The notes: generated by a model from the sequence alone, not told the origin. Counted from the first letter of the stretch, positions 8,230 to 16,808 are shown. The stretch is 56,684 bases of DNA from Pseudonocardia xinjiangensis (GCF_012911925.1 NZ_JAAXKY010000030.1:1-56684), one strand, 5' to 3'. Program-made: numbers and translations.

Positions 8230-9003
8230 CTAGTGGTCCTTCCACGTCACGTCTTCGGGGGGCGGGGTGCCGCTCTTCGGGCCCGGTACCCCGCGGAAGG
8301 CGTACGGCGCGGGCTCGCGGCCGGGCTGGACGAACCAGCACTCCCCCGGCTCGCCGCGTTCGAGAACCGCCTCGATCGCGCCGGCGACGTCCTCCGCGCT
8401 GAGCAGCGGGAAGTCCCCGAACCGGTCCTTCGCCTTCGCGATCAGCGGGGTGTCGGCGAAGCCGGGGCACACCGCGTTCACCCGGATCCCCTCCGGCGCC
8501 AGCGTGGGCGCCGCGGAGCGGACGTACCCCACCACGGCGTGCTTCGTCATCGTGTAGAGCGCGTCGCCGGGCATGGCGACGAGCCCGGCCAGCGACGCCG
8601 TGGCGACGATGGTGCCCCCGCCCGCCCGGCGCAGCGCCGGCACGGCCGCCGTCAGCCCGAAGACCACGTGGTCGATGTTGACCCCGACGATCCGCCGGTA
8701 CGCGGCCAGGTCGAGGTTCTCGATGCCCGACTGGCCCGCGGTGACGCCCGCGTTGAGCAGCACGATGTTGAGGCGGCCGAACGCGTCCTCGGCCACGTCG
8801 ACGGCCATCGTCATCGTGTCCGGGTCCGACGCGTCGCCGGGCAGGGCGAGCCCGCCCACCTCCTCGGCGAGCGCCCGCGCCCCGGCCTCGTCCCGGTCGG
8901 CGACCGCGACGACGGACCCCGCGGCGGCGAGCCTGCGCACCGCGGCGGCGCCGATCCCCGACGCCCCTCCGGTGACCAGAGCCGCCTTGCCCGTCAGATC
9001 CAT
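8230..9003 (-). CDS. SDR family NAD(P)-dependent oxidoreductase
   Basis: This is a 257-residue classical short-chain dehydrogenase. It has the nucleotide-binding motif TGGASGIG near residue 10, an acidic residue after the second strand (ADRDEAG) favouring NAD, LLNAGV, the catalytic serine in TASLAG and the YTMTK active-site pair. The C-terminus is extended and lacks the usual DGG ending, reading PYAFRGVPGPKSG instead. The ATG at 9003 overlaps the stop of the peptidase gene by one base (TGATG), so the pair is translationally coupled. The substrate is not predictable. Confidence 0.92.
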   Translation of the reverse strand: MDLTGKAALVTGGASGIGAAAVRRLAAAGSVVAVADRDEAGARALAEEVGGLALPGDASDPDTMTMAVDVAEDAFGRLNIVLLNAGVTAGQSGIENLDLAAYRRIVGVNIDHVVFGLTAAVPALRRAGGGTIVATASLAGLVAMPGDALYTMTKHAVVGYVRSAAPTLAPEGIRVNAVCPGFADTPLIAKAKDRFGDFPLLSAEDVAGAIEAVLERGEPGECWFVQPGREPAPYAFRGVPGPKSGTPPPEDVTWKDH

Positions 9004-10319
9004 CAGCAGCTCCTCAGGAAGGTGTCGAGCACGCGCGCACCGAACTTCAGCGAGTCGACCGGCACCCGCTCGTCGATGCCGTGGAACAGGGAGGCGAAGT
9101 CCAGGTCCGGCGGGAGCCGCAGCGGGGCGAAGCCGTAGCAGTTCATGCCCAGGTCCTGGAACGACTTCGCGTCGGTCCCACCGGAGAGCATGTACGGCAC
9201 GGTGACGGCGCCGGGGTCCTCGGTGCGCAGCGCGGCGGCCATCGCATCGGTGAGCGGACCACCGAACGGTGTCTCCACCGCCGGCAGGTTGGTCACCCAC
9301 TCCCGGGTCACGTCCGGGCCGAGCAGCTCGTCCACCTCGCGGAGGAACGCCTCCTCTCGCCCCGGCAGGACGCGGCAGTCGACCACGGCCTCGGCCGACG
9401 AGGGGATGACGTTGGCCTTGTAGCCGGCCGAGAGCATCGTCGGGTTGGCGGTGTCGCGGATCGTGGCGCCGACGATCCGCGAGAGCGGCCCGAGCTTCGC
9501 GATCGCCCCCTCCAGGTCGTCCTCCGGGAACTCCAGCCCCGTGAGCTCGGCCATCTGCTCGAGGAACGCGCGGACGGTGTCGGTGAGCACCAGCGGGAAC
9601 TTGTGGTTGCCCAGCCGGGCGACGGCTTCCGCGACCTTGGTGACGGCGTTGTCGTCGTGGAGGAACGACCCGTGGCCGGGCCTCCCGCGGGCCTGCAGCC
9701 GCATCCAGGCGATGCCCTTCTCGGCGGCCTCGATGAGATACACGCGCCGGTCCTCGGCGAGGGTCAGGGAGAACCCACCCACCTCACCGACGGCCTCGGT
9801 GCAGCCCTCGAACAGGTCGGGCCGGTTCGCGGCGAGCCACTGGGCCCCGAGCCGTCCGCCGGCCTCCTCGTCGGCCAGGAAGGCGAACACGATGTCCCGG
9901 GGCGGCACCACGCCGTCGCGCTTGAACCGGCGCGCGACCGCGATCGTCATCGCCACCATGTCCTTCATGTCCACGGCGCCGCGACCCCACACGTAGCCGT
10001 CCTGGACAGCGCCCGAGAACGGGTGCACCGACCACTCGGACGGGTCGGCCGGCACCACGTCGAGGTGCCCGTGCACGAGCAGCGCCCCCCGCTCCGGGTC
10101 GGCGCCCTTGAGCCGGCAGATCACGTTGTCGCGCCGCGGGCCGCCCGACTCGACCACCTCGACCTCGAACCCGACCTCGGTGAGCTTCGCCGCCACGTAC
10201 TCCGCGGCCTCCCGCTCCCCGACCGTCGTGTCGGGGTCGGCGGTGTTGGTCGTGTCGATCCGGATGAGTTCCGAAGCCAGCTCGACGACCTCGTCCTCGG
10301 CTGCGATATCGCTGGTCAC
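9003..10319 (-). CDS. M20/M25/M40 family metallo-hydrolase (peptidase or deacylase)
   Basis: This is a two-zinc amidohydrolase of about 438 residues. Metal ligands are visible in LVHGHLDVVP, GRGAVDMKDM, LADEEAGG and the C-terminal FHGIDERVP. The internal dimerisation domain follows GRPGHGSFLHDDNA. It fits the ArgE/DapE/CPG2-like group, but the substrate is not evident. The GTG at 10319 has an AGGA ribosome-binding site, and the frame upstream of it runs toward the tRNA gene and is probably not translated. The downstream SDR gene is coupled through TGATG. Confidence 0.92.
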   Translation of the reverse strand: MTSDIAAEDEVVELASELIRIDTTNTADPDTTVGEREAAEYVAAKLTEVGFEVEVVESGGPRRDNVICRLKGADPERGALLVHGHLDVVPADPSEWSVHPFSGAVQDGYVWGRGAVDMKDMVAMTIAVARRFKRDGVVPPRDIVFAFLADEEAGGRLGAQWLAANRPDLFEGCTEAVGEVGGFSLTLAEDRRVYLIEAAEKGIAWMRLQARGRPGHGSFLHDDNAVTKVAEAVARLGNHKFPLVLTDTVRAFLEQMAELTGLEFPEDDLEGAIAKLGPLSRIVGATIRDTANPTMLSAGYKANVIPSSAEAVVDCRVLPGREEAFLREVDELLGPDVTREWVTNLPAVETPFGGPLTDAMAAALRTEDPGAVTVPYMLSGGTDAKSFQDLGMNCYGFAPLRLPPDLDFASLFHGIDERVPVDSLKFGARVLDTFLRSC

Positions 10320-10410
10320 GCCGATCTTCCTACCACCGGAGGTCCCGGCGCGGAGCCTCGGCGCGCGTGAGCTATCCTCTTCCTCGCGCGACCGGGAGGT
10401 CACGCAGCTT

Positions 10411-10495
10411 GTCCGAGTGGCGGAATGGCAGACGCGCTAGCTTGAGGTGCTAGTGCCCTTTAACGGGCGTGGGGGTTCAAGTCCCCCCTCGGACA
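10411..10495 (+). tRNA. tRNA-Leu (anticodon GAG)
   Basis: The acceptor arms GTCCGAG (10411-10417) and CTCGGAC (10488-10494) pair perfectly, with discriminator A at 10495. The anticodon stem CTAGC/GCTAG encloses loop TTGAGGT, giving anticodon GAG. A long class II variable arm (GTGCCCTTTAACGGGCGT) and the T-loop GGTTCAAGTCC are present. CCA is not encoded. Confidence 0.97.
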
Positions 10496-10685
10496 CAAGA
10501 TCAGGTACTGTCGAGTGGATTCCGCGGGATGGATCCACGTGCATGTCGCACCTTCATGCACCAGACGCAGCACCGCCTCCGTCTTCCCCGAACCGTCCGC
10601 CAGAACACGGCCGTCGCGGCCGACGTTCCCGCGATCCGGCGCTCCCCATCACCACCGCCTTGACCTTGTAGTTGCTGCAAGCCCC

Positions 10686-12053
10686 ATGCTGGACGCCGTG
10701 GACTTCTCCATCGGCGAGTTCAGCGCCGTGTCCGGCCTGCCGCCGCAGACGCTGCGCTTCTACCACTCCCAGGGCCTGCTCGTACCGGCTTCGGTCGACG
10801 AGCAGACCGGGTACCGCTCGTATGGGATGCACCAGGTGGAGCAGGCCGTGCTCGTGACGACCCTGCGCCAGGCCGGTCTCGCTGTCCGCGACGTCCGACG
10901 GGCGCTCGACAACCTCGATCGCGCCGGGGCGATGCTGCACGACCATGCGGAGGCGGTGGAGCGCCGGCGCCGCCGCGAGGACCAGGCGATCGGCGAGGCC
11001 CGCAGTCTCCTCACGTCCTGGCCCGAGGTGCGCACCGATCGCTTCGCCGGCCAGGTTGTGCTGTCGGCCCCGGTGCCGCACGCCGAGGCCGGGACCCGGG
11101 AGGGCCACGTCGTCGACGAGCGGTGGTACGACTGGGACCGGGCGCACCGGTCGTTCCACGACACCGTGCGCCGGCTGCGCGGAGTGGCCGCCGCGCGCGG
11201 CCTGGAGCAAACCGGCACCGCCTGGAAGACCCCGGCCGCCGAGACGCCCCGACAGTCGGCCGACAGCATGACCGCGGACGGGCCGCACTGGCTCGCGAAG
11301 CTCCCGGTCCTCACCGCCGACGCCGACTCGGTGGCGGGCGCGCTGCCCCCGGGCGTCGAGGTCCAGTCCTGGCCCGGCCGGGACGAGCTCGGGATCCGCA
11401 TGCCCGGACCGGCCACGACGGCGAAGTACAGCATGGCGCTCAGCCGGCTGGTCACCCACCACCTCGACGGCGTGTTCCCCGACCTGGGTCCTGGAGGGCC
11501 GCGGCTCGTCGTGCACGACGACGCGTTCGAACTGTTCGTGCGCTCGGTGCCGGTGGATGAGGAGGAGTTCCCGATGATCAAGGGGTTCGCGGGGGCGGAC
11601 AGGTTCACCGACCGGGCCAAGCGCGTCGTCGCCCTGGCCCAGGACGAGGCCCGGATGCTCGACCACGACCACGTCGGCCCCGAGCACGTCCTGCTCGCCC
11701 TCCTGAGTGAGGGCAACGGGGTCGCCCCTCAGGTCCTCGAATCCCTCGGGATCACCCTTGAGGCTCTGCGCGAGCAGGTGGAGCGGATCGTCCGCCGGGG
11801 CCGGCGGGCGCCGAGCGGGGACGTCCCGCTCGGGCCGCGGGCCAGGGAGGTGCTGGAGCGCTCGCTGGACGAGGCCCAGCGGATCGGCCAGAGCTACGTC
11901 GGCACCGAGCACGTCCTGCTCAGCCTCGTGCGCGCGGGCGAGGGCGAGGGCGAGGGCGAGACGGTCGCAACGCAGGCCCTGGTCGGGCTGGGCGTCGACC
12001 CGGACCGCGTCAGCCGGGAGGTGCGGCAGCTGCTGACGACCTTCCGCTCCTAG
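10686..12053 (+). CDS. MerR family regulator fused to ClpC-type N-terminal repeat domain
   Basis: This is a 455-residue fusion. Residues 6-75 form a MerR helix-turn-helix (FSIGEFSAVSGLPPQTLRFY, TGYRSY). A charged coiled-coil helix follows (ERRRRREDQAIGEARSLL). The middle domain, about 130-300, resembles a GyrI-like effector-binding fold (ELFVRSVPVDEEE) but is divergent. Residues 303-450 are a two-repeat Clp N-domain with FTDRAKRVVALAQDEARMLD, GPEHVLLALLSEG and GTEHVLLSLVRAG. No AAA+ module is present, so it cannot unfold proteins itself. The Clp domain may bind adaptors, substrates or phosphoarginine as in ClpC. I start at ATG 10686, since the frame upstream is unlike any domain. Confidence 0.88.
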   Translation: MLDAVDFSIGEFSAVSGLPPQTLRFYHSQGLLVPASVDEQTGYRSYGMHQVEQAVLVTTLRQAGLAVRDVRRALDNLDRAGAMLHDHAEAVERRRRREDQAIGEARSLLTSWPEVRTDRFAGQVVLSAPVPHAEAGTREGHVVDERWYDWDRAHRSFHDTVRRLRGVAAARGLEQTGTAWKTPAAETPRQSADSMTADGPHWLAKLPVLTADADSVAGALPPGVEVQSWPGRDELGIRMPGPATTAKYSMALSRLVTHHLDGVFPDLGPGGPRLVVHDDAFELFVRSVPVDEEEFPMIKGFAGADRFTDRAKRVVALAQDEARMLDHDHVGPEHVLLALLSEGNGVAPQVLESLGITLEALREQVERIVRRGRRAPSGDVPLGPRAREVLERSLDEAQRIGQSYVGTEHVLLSLVRAGEGEGEGETVATQALVGLGVDPDRVSREVRQLLTTFRS

Positions 12054-12128
12054 CGTTCCGGCAATGGGATGCGGTGCGGGTGCCGATCCCGAAGCCCTCG
12101 GCGAGGTCTCCAGCTGCAGCAGGTTCGC

Positions 12129-13382
12129 TCAGTCACCGGTGACGTTGAGTGCTGCAGCCATGCGGTCGAGGAGGAGCTGTCGCTCCTGCTTCGTGGGTGC
12201 GAGGTCGGCGGCCCGCTCGAGTTCGGCGGCTGCTTCGTGACGGCGGCCGAGGCGGGTGAGGAGGTCGCCGCGGACGGCGCCCAGGAGGTGGTAGCCGGCC
12301 AATCTGCGGTCGGAGGTGAGTGGCTCGGTGGCGATGAGTGCGGCTTCGGGGCCGTCGACGTGGAGAACGGCGACGGTGCGGTTCAGCTCGACCACCGGTG
12401 AGGCGGTGATCTGGGCGAGCGCGTCGTAGAGCGCGAGGATCGTCACCCAGTCGGTCTCGGCGAAGCTGGGGGCGCGGGCGTGACAGGCGGAGATCGCGGC
12501 CTGCAGGCAGTAGGGCCCGAGCGGCCGGGCCAGCCCGAAAGCGCGGTCGAGCATGCCGAGGCCGTGGTCGATGAGGGTTCGGTCCCAGCGCCGGCGGTCC
12601 TGGAGCTCGAGCTGGATGGGGATGCCGTTCCCGTCGGTGCGGGTACGGAACCGCGAGGCCTGCAGTTCCATGAGTGCGACCAGGCCGAAGACCTCGGCCT
12701 CGGACGGCAGCAGCCCGGCCAGGACCCGTCCCATCCGCATGGCTTCGACCGCGAGGTCCGCGCGGACGACGCTCTCGCCGGAGGAGGCCGAGTAGCCCTC
12801 GTTGAACACCAGGTACAGCACCTCGAGAACGGCGTGGAGACGCCCAGGCAGTTCGTCGGCCGATGGTGCCTCGATCGGCACGCGGGCTCCGGCCAGCGTG
12901 CGCTTCGCGCGGGAGATCCGCTGGCCGATGGTCGATGAGGGAGCGAGGAACGCCCGGGCGATCTCGTCGGTGGTCAGGCCTCCGAACAGCCGCAGGGTCA
13001 GGGCGACCCGGGACTCGGGCGGCAGCACCGGGTGGCAGGTGGTGAACACCATGGTGAGCAGGTCGTCCGGGATCGGGTCGAGGGCCTCTGCGGCGACGTC
13101 GGGAAGCGCGCCGTCCTGCCCGGCGACGAGGAGCGGCGCCTTCGTGCGTGCCGTCTCCTCGCGCCGGGCCCGGTCGATCGCCTTGTGCCATGCCGTCGTC
13201 ATCAACCACGCGCCCGGCCAGGGTGGCACCCCCTCGACGGGCCATTGCGCCAGGGCTGCGACGAACGCCTCGGAGGCGATGTCCTCGGCGATGTCGAGGT
13301 TTCCGATGCGCCGGGCGAGCGTGGCGATCAGCTGCGGCGCCTCGATCCGCCAGAGCGCGTCGACCGAATCCCGGAGTTCCAC
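12129..13382 (-). CDS. ECF42-type RNA polymerase sigma factor with C-terminal helical/TPR extension
   Basis: This 417-residue sigma-70 family protein has region 2 (LDIAEDIASEAFVAALAQWP, WLMTTAWHKAIDRARR) and region 4 (LTTDEIARAFLAPSSTIGQRISRAKR). A long C-terminal domain of about 200 residues (LVFNEGYSASSGE, LDRAFGLARPLGPY, TPR-like end) is characteristic of ECF42/DUF6596. ECF42 factors have no anti-sigma factor and are encoded next to a DGPF/YCII protein, exactly as here. The GTG start at 13382 lies three bases after the stop of that partner. The C-terminal domain probably controls activity. Confidence 0.93.
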   Translation of the reverse strand: MELRDSVDALWRIEAPQLIATLARRIGNLDIAEDIASEAFVAALAQWPVEGVPPWPGAWLMTTAWHKAIDRARREETARTKAPLLVAGQDGALPDVAAEALDPIPDDLLTMVFTTCHPVLPPESRVALTLRLFGGLTTDEIARAFLAPSSTIGQRISRAKRTLAGARVPIEAPSADELPGRLHAVLEVLYLVFNEGYSASSGESVVRADLAVEAMRMGRVLAGLLPSEAEVFGLVALMELQASRFRTRTDGNGIPIQLELQDRRRWDRTLIDHGLGMLDRAFGLARPLGPYCLQAAISACHARAPSFAETDWVTILALYDALAQITASPVVELNRTVAVLHVDGPEAALIATEPLTSDRRLAGYHLLGAVRGDLLTRLGRRHEAAAELERAADLAPTKQERQLLLDRMAAALNVTGD

Positions 13383-13385
13383 CGG

Positions 13386-13832
13386 TCAGCCGTGAGACGG
13401 GCTCGACTCGGTCGAGGCCCGGTCGTGCAGCTCCTCGCTGCGGGCGAGGGTCTCGCCGTCCACGGTTTCGGCGAAGTCGGCCATGTCGAACAGGGGCCGG
13501 ATCTCCAGGACCTGCGTCTCGCCGTACGCGGCGTCGAACGGGCAACGCCTGGCCCACTCGACAGCCTCCGCCAGGGAGCTGACCTCCCAGATCCAGTAGC
13601 CGGCGATGACTTCCTTGGACTCGGTGAACGGGCCGTCGACGACCGAGGTCCCCGCGTTCGAGAACGCGACCCTCGCTCCGGCGCCGCTGGGCTGGAGGCC
13701 TTCGCCGCCGAGCATGATGCCGGCGTTGACCAGCTGCTCGTTGAAGGCCCGCATCTTCTCGAACATCTCCGTCGTCGGCTGTCCCTTGCCTTCGTCGGCA
13801 CCATCGCCCTTGGTGATCACCATCACGCGCAC
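13386..13832 (-). CDS. YCII-related (DGPF domain) protein, ECF42 partner
   Basis: This is a 148-residue ferredoxin-like-fold protein with the defining VVDGPFTESKEVIAGYWIWEV motif split around DGPF, plus the N-terminal MVITKGD strand. DGPF proteins are the conserved partners and main regulon members of ECF42 sigma factors, and their biochemical role is unknown. The GTG start at 13832 has a strong AGGAGGA ribosome-binding site. It sits between the DUF1801 gene (13 bp upstream) and the sigma gene (3 bp downstream) in one operon. The C-terminal tail is a polar extension beyond the usual domain of about 120 residues. Confidence 0.93.
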   Translation of the reverse strand: MRVMVITKGDGADEGKGQPTTEMFEKMRAFNEQLVNAGIMLGGEGLQPSGAGARVAFSNAGTSVVDGPFTESKEVIAGYWIWEVSSLAEAVEWARRCPFDAAYGETQVLEIRPLFDMADFAETVDGETLARSEELHDRASTESSPSHG

Positions 13833-13844
13833 AGGTGGTTCCTC

Positions 13845-14189
13845 CTACTTGTTGTGGCCGGCAGTGCGGCGCAGCAGATCGGCGATGAACGGGAGATCGG
13901 CGGACTCGCCCTCCCGGATGTCGACGACCTTGCGGTCGCCGGATCCGAGGGAGCGGAGCAGGCCCGGTACTGGTTCGACGTCCCCTGCGTCGAAGACCAT
14001 GAACGAGACCTTAGCGGCGGCTACGTGCAGCACCGCGATGTTCCTCCCCTCCTGCACGAAATGCGGCTTGCCGTACTGAGGGACCTCCTCGACCTCCAGG
14101 CCACTGTGGACGGTCTCGCGCAGGGCGTTGCAGACCTCTGCCTGCCAGGGCTTCGTGCGGGCGATGTAGGCGGTGACGTCGGTGTTCAT
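13845..14189 (-). CDS. DUF1801-like protein
   Basis: This is a small protein of about 114 residues beginning MNTDVTAYIARTKPWQAEVCNALRE. It has the family segments EVPQYGKPHFV and the central strand pair NIAVLHVAAAKVSFMVFDAGD. The fold is like YdhG/DUF1801, with unknown function. ATG 14189 is preceded by AAGGAG at good spacing and lies 11 bp after the DHFR-like gene's stop. Membership in the ECF42 operon suggests it belongs to the same response. Confidence 0.8.
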   Translation of the reverse strand: MNTDVTAYIARTKPWQAEVCNALRETVHSGLEVEEVPQYGKPHFVQEGRNIAVLHVAAAKVSFMVFDAGDVEPVPGLLRSLGSGDRKVVDIREGESADLPFIADLLRRTAGHNK

Positions 14190-14200
14190 CTCGTTCTCCT

Positions 14201-14749
14201 TCACGCTGCGGTGACGCGGTAGGACAGCACGACCACACCGGACTCGAAGGTCGTGGTGCCGATGTGCTCGAGGCCGGTGCGGCTCTCGGGCCGGAACAGC
14301 GGCTCGCCACTGCCCTTGATGACGGGGTAGACCCAGACGCGGTACTCGTCGAGCAGCCCGGCTGTGGCCAGGGCGTCGGTCAGTCGACCGTTGCCCCAGA
14401 TCAGGATGTCCTGGCCGACGCTCCGCTTCAGTCGCTCGACCGCTCCGAGGACGTCATCGCCGGCGATGACGGTGGTCGGACCCCAGGCCTCGACGTCCAC
14501 CGGCTCCGAGGCGACGACGTACTTCTCGATCTTGTTGACATGGTCGGCGTACGGGTTGCCGCCCATGTGCGGCCACGCCTGGGCCATCCCGGCGTACGTC
14601 ACCCGGCCGAGCAGGAGAGCATCCGCACCGAGAGTGAGATCCAGTGCGCACTGCTGGGCGCCGGGGTCGTTGTACGACAGCGACCACTCGTGCGGGTTGT
14701 CGATGAATCCGTCGAGCGTCGTGTAGGTCGAGGCGATGATGCGTCGCAT
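14201..14749 (-). CDS. Dihydrofolate reductase family protein (RibD C-terminal-like)
   Basis: This is a 182-residue NADPH-binding protein of the DHFR/RibD-C superfamily, of the YwjB/YyaP type, not true folate DHFR. It shows IIASTYTTLDGFI at the N-terminus, LLLGRVTYAGM (nucleotide-binding loop), ILIWGNGRLTDAL and PVIKGSGEPLF. Such proteins are common cargo genes of ECF42 operons. The start is ATG 14749, with GGGAG just upstream; the in-frame stretch to 14830 is ignored because it covers the candidate promoter. It is the first gene of the four-gene unit. Confidence 0.9.
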   Translation of the reverse strand: MRRIIASTYTTLDGFIDNPHEWSLSYNDPGAQQCALDLTLGADALLLGRVTYAGMAQAWPHMGGNPYADHVNKIEKYVVASEPVDVEAWGPTTVIAGDDVLGAVERLKRSVGQDILIWGNGRLTDALATAGLLDEYRVWVYPVIKGSGEPLFRPESRTGLEHIGTTTFESGVVVLSYRVTAA

Positions 14750-14799
14750 GGGGGCTCCCTCTGCCGGGGGGCCGGTTGATCCGGCCCTCAACCCGTCCT

Positions 14800-14825
14800 T
14801 CGGGTGGCCCCACCGGATTTCGACG
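14800..14825 (-). promoter_or_regulatory. Candidate ECF42-dependent promoter
   Basis: Read on the minus strand, CGTCGA (14825-14820) is followed after 17 bases by CGA (14802-14800), about 50 bases before the DHFR-like start at 14749. The ECF42 group is reported to use TGTCGA at -35 and CGA/TC at -10, so five of six -35 bases match. This would make the sigma factor autoregulated. Confidence 0.5.
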
Positions 14826-15031
14826 ACCACTCCGAACTTTCTCGGGAAAAATCCGTGGCGGCCGAGCGTGCCCGCGCTGATACCGTGCCCGCGATCGCGA
14901 CCCGGCCGGTGGAGGTGAGACCCATGCTCGTTGAACGCACGTGGGTGCTCCCCTCTCCGTCACGATCGGGCGACTGACGCAGGTGTCGCCAGGAGCGCCT
15001 CCCACCAGGCACTTCTGAGAGGGCACAACCT

Positions 15032-15838
15032 ATGGACTCCGTGCATTTCAGCGCGGGCGCACCCCCGACCGTCGGCACGCACGCGGTGATCACCCGGTTC
15101 GACGACCTGCGGTGGCGGGCCGTGGAGGACGGCGTGGTGATCGGCCACAGCGAGGCATCCCGCCGACCCGACGGCCGCGTCTTCCTCAGCATCGACACCT
15201 GGCACGGCGCGGTCTTCGACCGGCTCGCGACCGCGATGCTGGCGGACCTGCCGAGCCCGCTGCACACGATGGTCGACGAGGCCGACCACGACCTGACGGC
15301 CCGCTGGGAGCGGGCAGGCCTCACCGTCCGGCGTCGGGAACAGGAGTACCTCGTCGCCACCGACCCGCTGGTCACCGGGCTCGACACCGCGCAGGCGCCG
15401 TCGGACGTGACGATCCTGGGCCTCGGTGCGGCGCGGGAGCCCGCGTTGCGCGAGGTCTACGAGGCGGTCCGCGCCGAGGTCGACGCCCGCGTGGGCTGGG
15501 ACTCGATGCCGGTCGAGGTACCGGCCCGGCCGGACGGGGCTCCCATGGACCCGTCGATGTACGCGGTGGCCGAGGCTGGCGATCGGTACGTGGGGCTGGT
15601 CCGGGTGGTGGCCCGCCGCAGGCACGCGCGGATCGGGTTGGTCGCGGTCCGCGAGGGTCTGCGCCGCCGCGGCATCGCCCGGGCGATGCTGGCCGAGGTG
15701 CTGGGTGCGCTGCACCGTCGCGGGGTCGAGGCGGCGTCGGCCGAGGTGGACGAGCGCAACAGCGCGGCGGCGGCGCTGTTCGAGGGCATCGGTGCGCAGC
15801 GCGTGAGCAGCGCCGTGGAAATGGTGCGTGGCGTATGA
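15032..15838 (+). CDS. GNAT family N-acetyltransferase
   Basis: This is a 268-residue protein with a divergent N-terminal half (probably a degenerate GNAT repeat) and a clear C-terminal acetyl-CoA-binding domain. Motif A is in [22 protein letters not shown], with RRRGIA as the pyrophosphate loop, followed by [16 protein letters not shown]. The target of acetylation is unknown. ATG 15032 starts the unit. The stop overlaps the IF-1 start (ATGA), so acetyltransferase and IF-1 are translationally coupled, which hints at a ribosome- or translation-linked substrate but does not prove it. Confidence 0.9.
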   Translation: MDSVHFSAGAPPTVGTHAVITRFDDLRWRAVEDGVVIGHSEASRRPDGRVFLSIDTWHGAVFDRLATAMLADLPSPLHTMVDEADHDLTARWERAGLTVRRREQEYLVATDPLVTGLDTAQAPSDVTILGLGAAREPALREVYEAVRAEVDARVGWDSMPVEVPARPDGAPMDPSMYAVAEAGDRYVGLVRVVARRRHARIGLVAVREGLRRRGIARAMLAEVLGALHRRGVEAASAEVDERNSAAAALFEGIGAQRVSSAVEMVRGV

Positions 15839-16059
15839 CGAAGGCAGCAGGAGCCATCGAGGTCGAGGGCACCGTCGTCGACTGCCTGCCCAACGCCACC
15901 TTCCGGGTGGAGCTCGAGAACGGGCACAAGGTGCTCGCGCACATCAGCGGGAAGATCCGGAAGCACTACATCAAGATCGTGCTGCTCGACCGGGTGCTCG
16001 TCGAGCTCAGCCCGTACGACCTGAACCGGGGCCGGATCGTGTTCCGGTACCGGACGTAG
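15835..16059 (+). CDS. infA: Translation initiation factor IF-1 paralogue
   Basis: This is a 74-residue OB-fold protein matching IF-1 almost end to end, with [36 protein letters not shown] and [20 protein letters not shown]-1 binds the 30S A site during initiation. The usual actinobacterial copy lies in the ribosomal-protein/rpmJ region. This one is coupled to an acetyltransferase gene by ATGA overlap, so it is probably a second copy. Small differences from the consensus ([15 protein letters not shown] for KMRQHYIRILPEDRV) also suggest a paralogue. Confidence 0.93.
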   Translation: MTKAAGAIEVEGTVVDCLPNATFRVELENGHKVLAHISGKIRKHYIKIVLLDRVLVELSPYDLNRGRIVFRYRT

Positions 16060-16075
16060 CGCCGGGTCAGATCGC

Positions 16076-16105
16076 GGTACCGGCGGCCGGGCGGACGCCG
16101 GTACC
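16076..16105. terminator. Bidirectional terminator-like hairpin
   Basis: GGTACCGGCG (16076-16085) and CGCCGGTACC (16096-16105) form perfect 10-bp arms around a 10-nt loop. They lie just after the IF-1 stop and before the 3' end of the convergent terpene cyclase remnant. There is no U-tract, as is usual in such genomes. Confidence 0.6.
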
Positions 16106-16129
16106 CGCGCGCTCGGCGTGTCAGCCGGA

Positions 16130-16645
16130 TCACCTGCCGCTGCCGGCGAAGACCCGCGCCGCCGACGTGCCCAGCCCGACCGGTGCGAGCGGGAGACCGG
16201 ACGGCGTGGTCGGCACGCGGCTGCGCTGCAGTTCGGCCTCCGTGTAGCGCGCACACCGGCGGTGCCACTCGAGGATGCCGGAGAGCCAGTCCTTCAGGCC
16301 GGCGACGTGGTCGACCAGGACGGCCCGGGTGGCGGCGTCGAGGGCGAGCTCGTCGAACATCGCCGGCAGGTCGTGCTCGACGAGCAGCTCGAACTCCTCC
16401 ATCCGGGCCTTCATCAGCTCTGCCACGACCGCGGCGGCGCGGTTGCGGTCGACGCCCAGGAACGTCTCCACGACCTGCACCATGTTGTGCATCTCGCCCT
16501 CGTACTCGATCTCCTTCTGGTAGGAGAACAGGTCGTTGAGGAAGATCGCGTAGTCCTGGGCCGCGGTGTCCAGCTCGTGCATCACCCGGTGCTGGTGGAC
16601 CTCGGACGCCACCGCTCCCCCACCGGCGAGCCGCCGCAGGAAGAC
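16130..16645 (-). pseudogene. Terpene cyclase remnant (germacradienol/geosmin-synthase-like C-terminal part)
   Basis: About 170 residues of a class I terpene cyclase remain. The metal-binding NSE motif is intact in NDLFSYQKEIEYEGEMHN. It is followed by FLGVDRNRAAAVVAELM, LPAMFDEL, KDWLSGILEWHRRCARY and the terminal tail. The N-terminal half, with the aspartate-rich DDxxD motif, is gone. The readable frame continues right to 16705, but that part is antisense to a shell-protein remnant and is not cyclase sequence. The break lies at about 16610-16650. Without the first metal site it should be inactive. In family 2B encapsulin loci such cyclases are the cargo. Confidence 0.78.
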
Positions 16646-16647
16646 CG

Positions 16648-16808
16648 GGCTCCCCGACGAGTACCAGCCCGGCCTGAACGTGCGCTTCATGGGGATCGAC
16701 GACAAGGCGGTCGCGTCCTACCTGGTCAGCGCCTACTACTCGGTCGCCGTGATGGTCCCCGACGCGCTCGCCGTGCTCGAGGACGTCGAGGTCGGGCGCG
16801 AGGACTGA
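16648..16808 (+). pseudogene. Encapsulin family 2B shell protein remnant (C-terminal about 50 residues)
   Basis: The plus frame reads [20 protein letters not shown], then continues [20 protein letters not shown] and ends [12 protein letters not shown]. It aligns with the last 50 or so residues of the intact shell gene just downstream (LPDQLEPGVTVRFTGIDERA and so on). Homology stops abruptly at about 16648, where antisense terpene cyclase sequence begins. The stop at 16808 is only seven bases before the intact shell start at 16816. This is the tail of a first, paralogous shell gene whose 5' part was deleted. Confidence 0.8.

Noticed and set aside
10411..10495. tRNA-Leu as an integration site for a mobile element
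   Set aside because: No integrase, no direct repeat of the tRNA 3' end and no phage-like genes follow within the window.
16646..16705. N-terminal extension of the terpene cyclase frame to ATG 16705
   Set aside because: This stretch is antisense to the shell-protein remnant and does not match cyclases. It is a chance fusion across the deletion junction.
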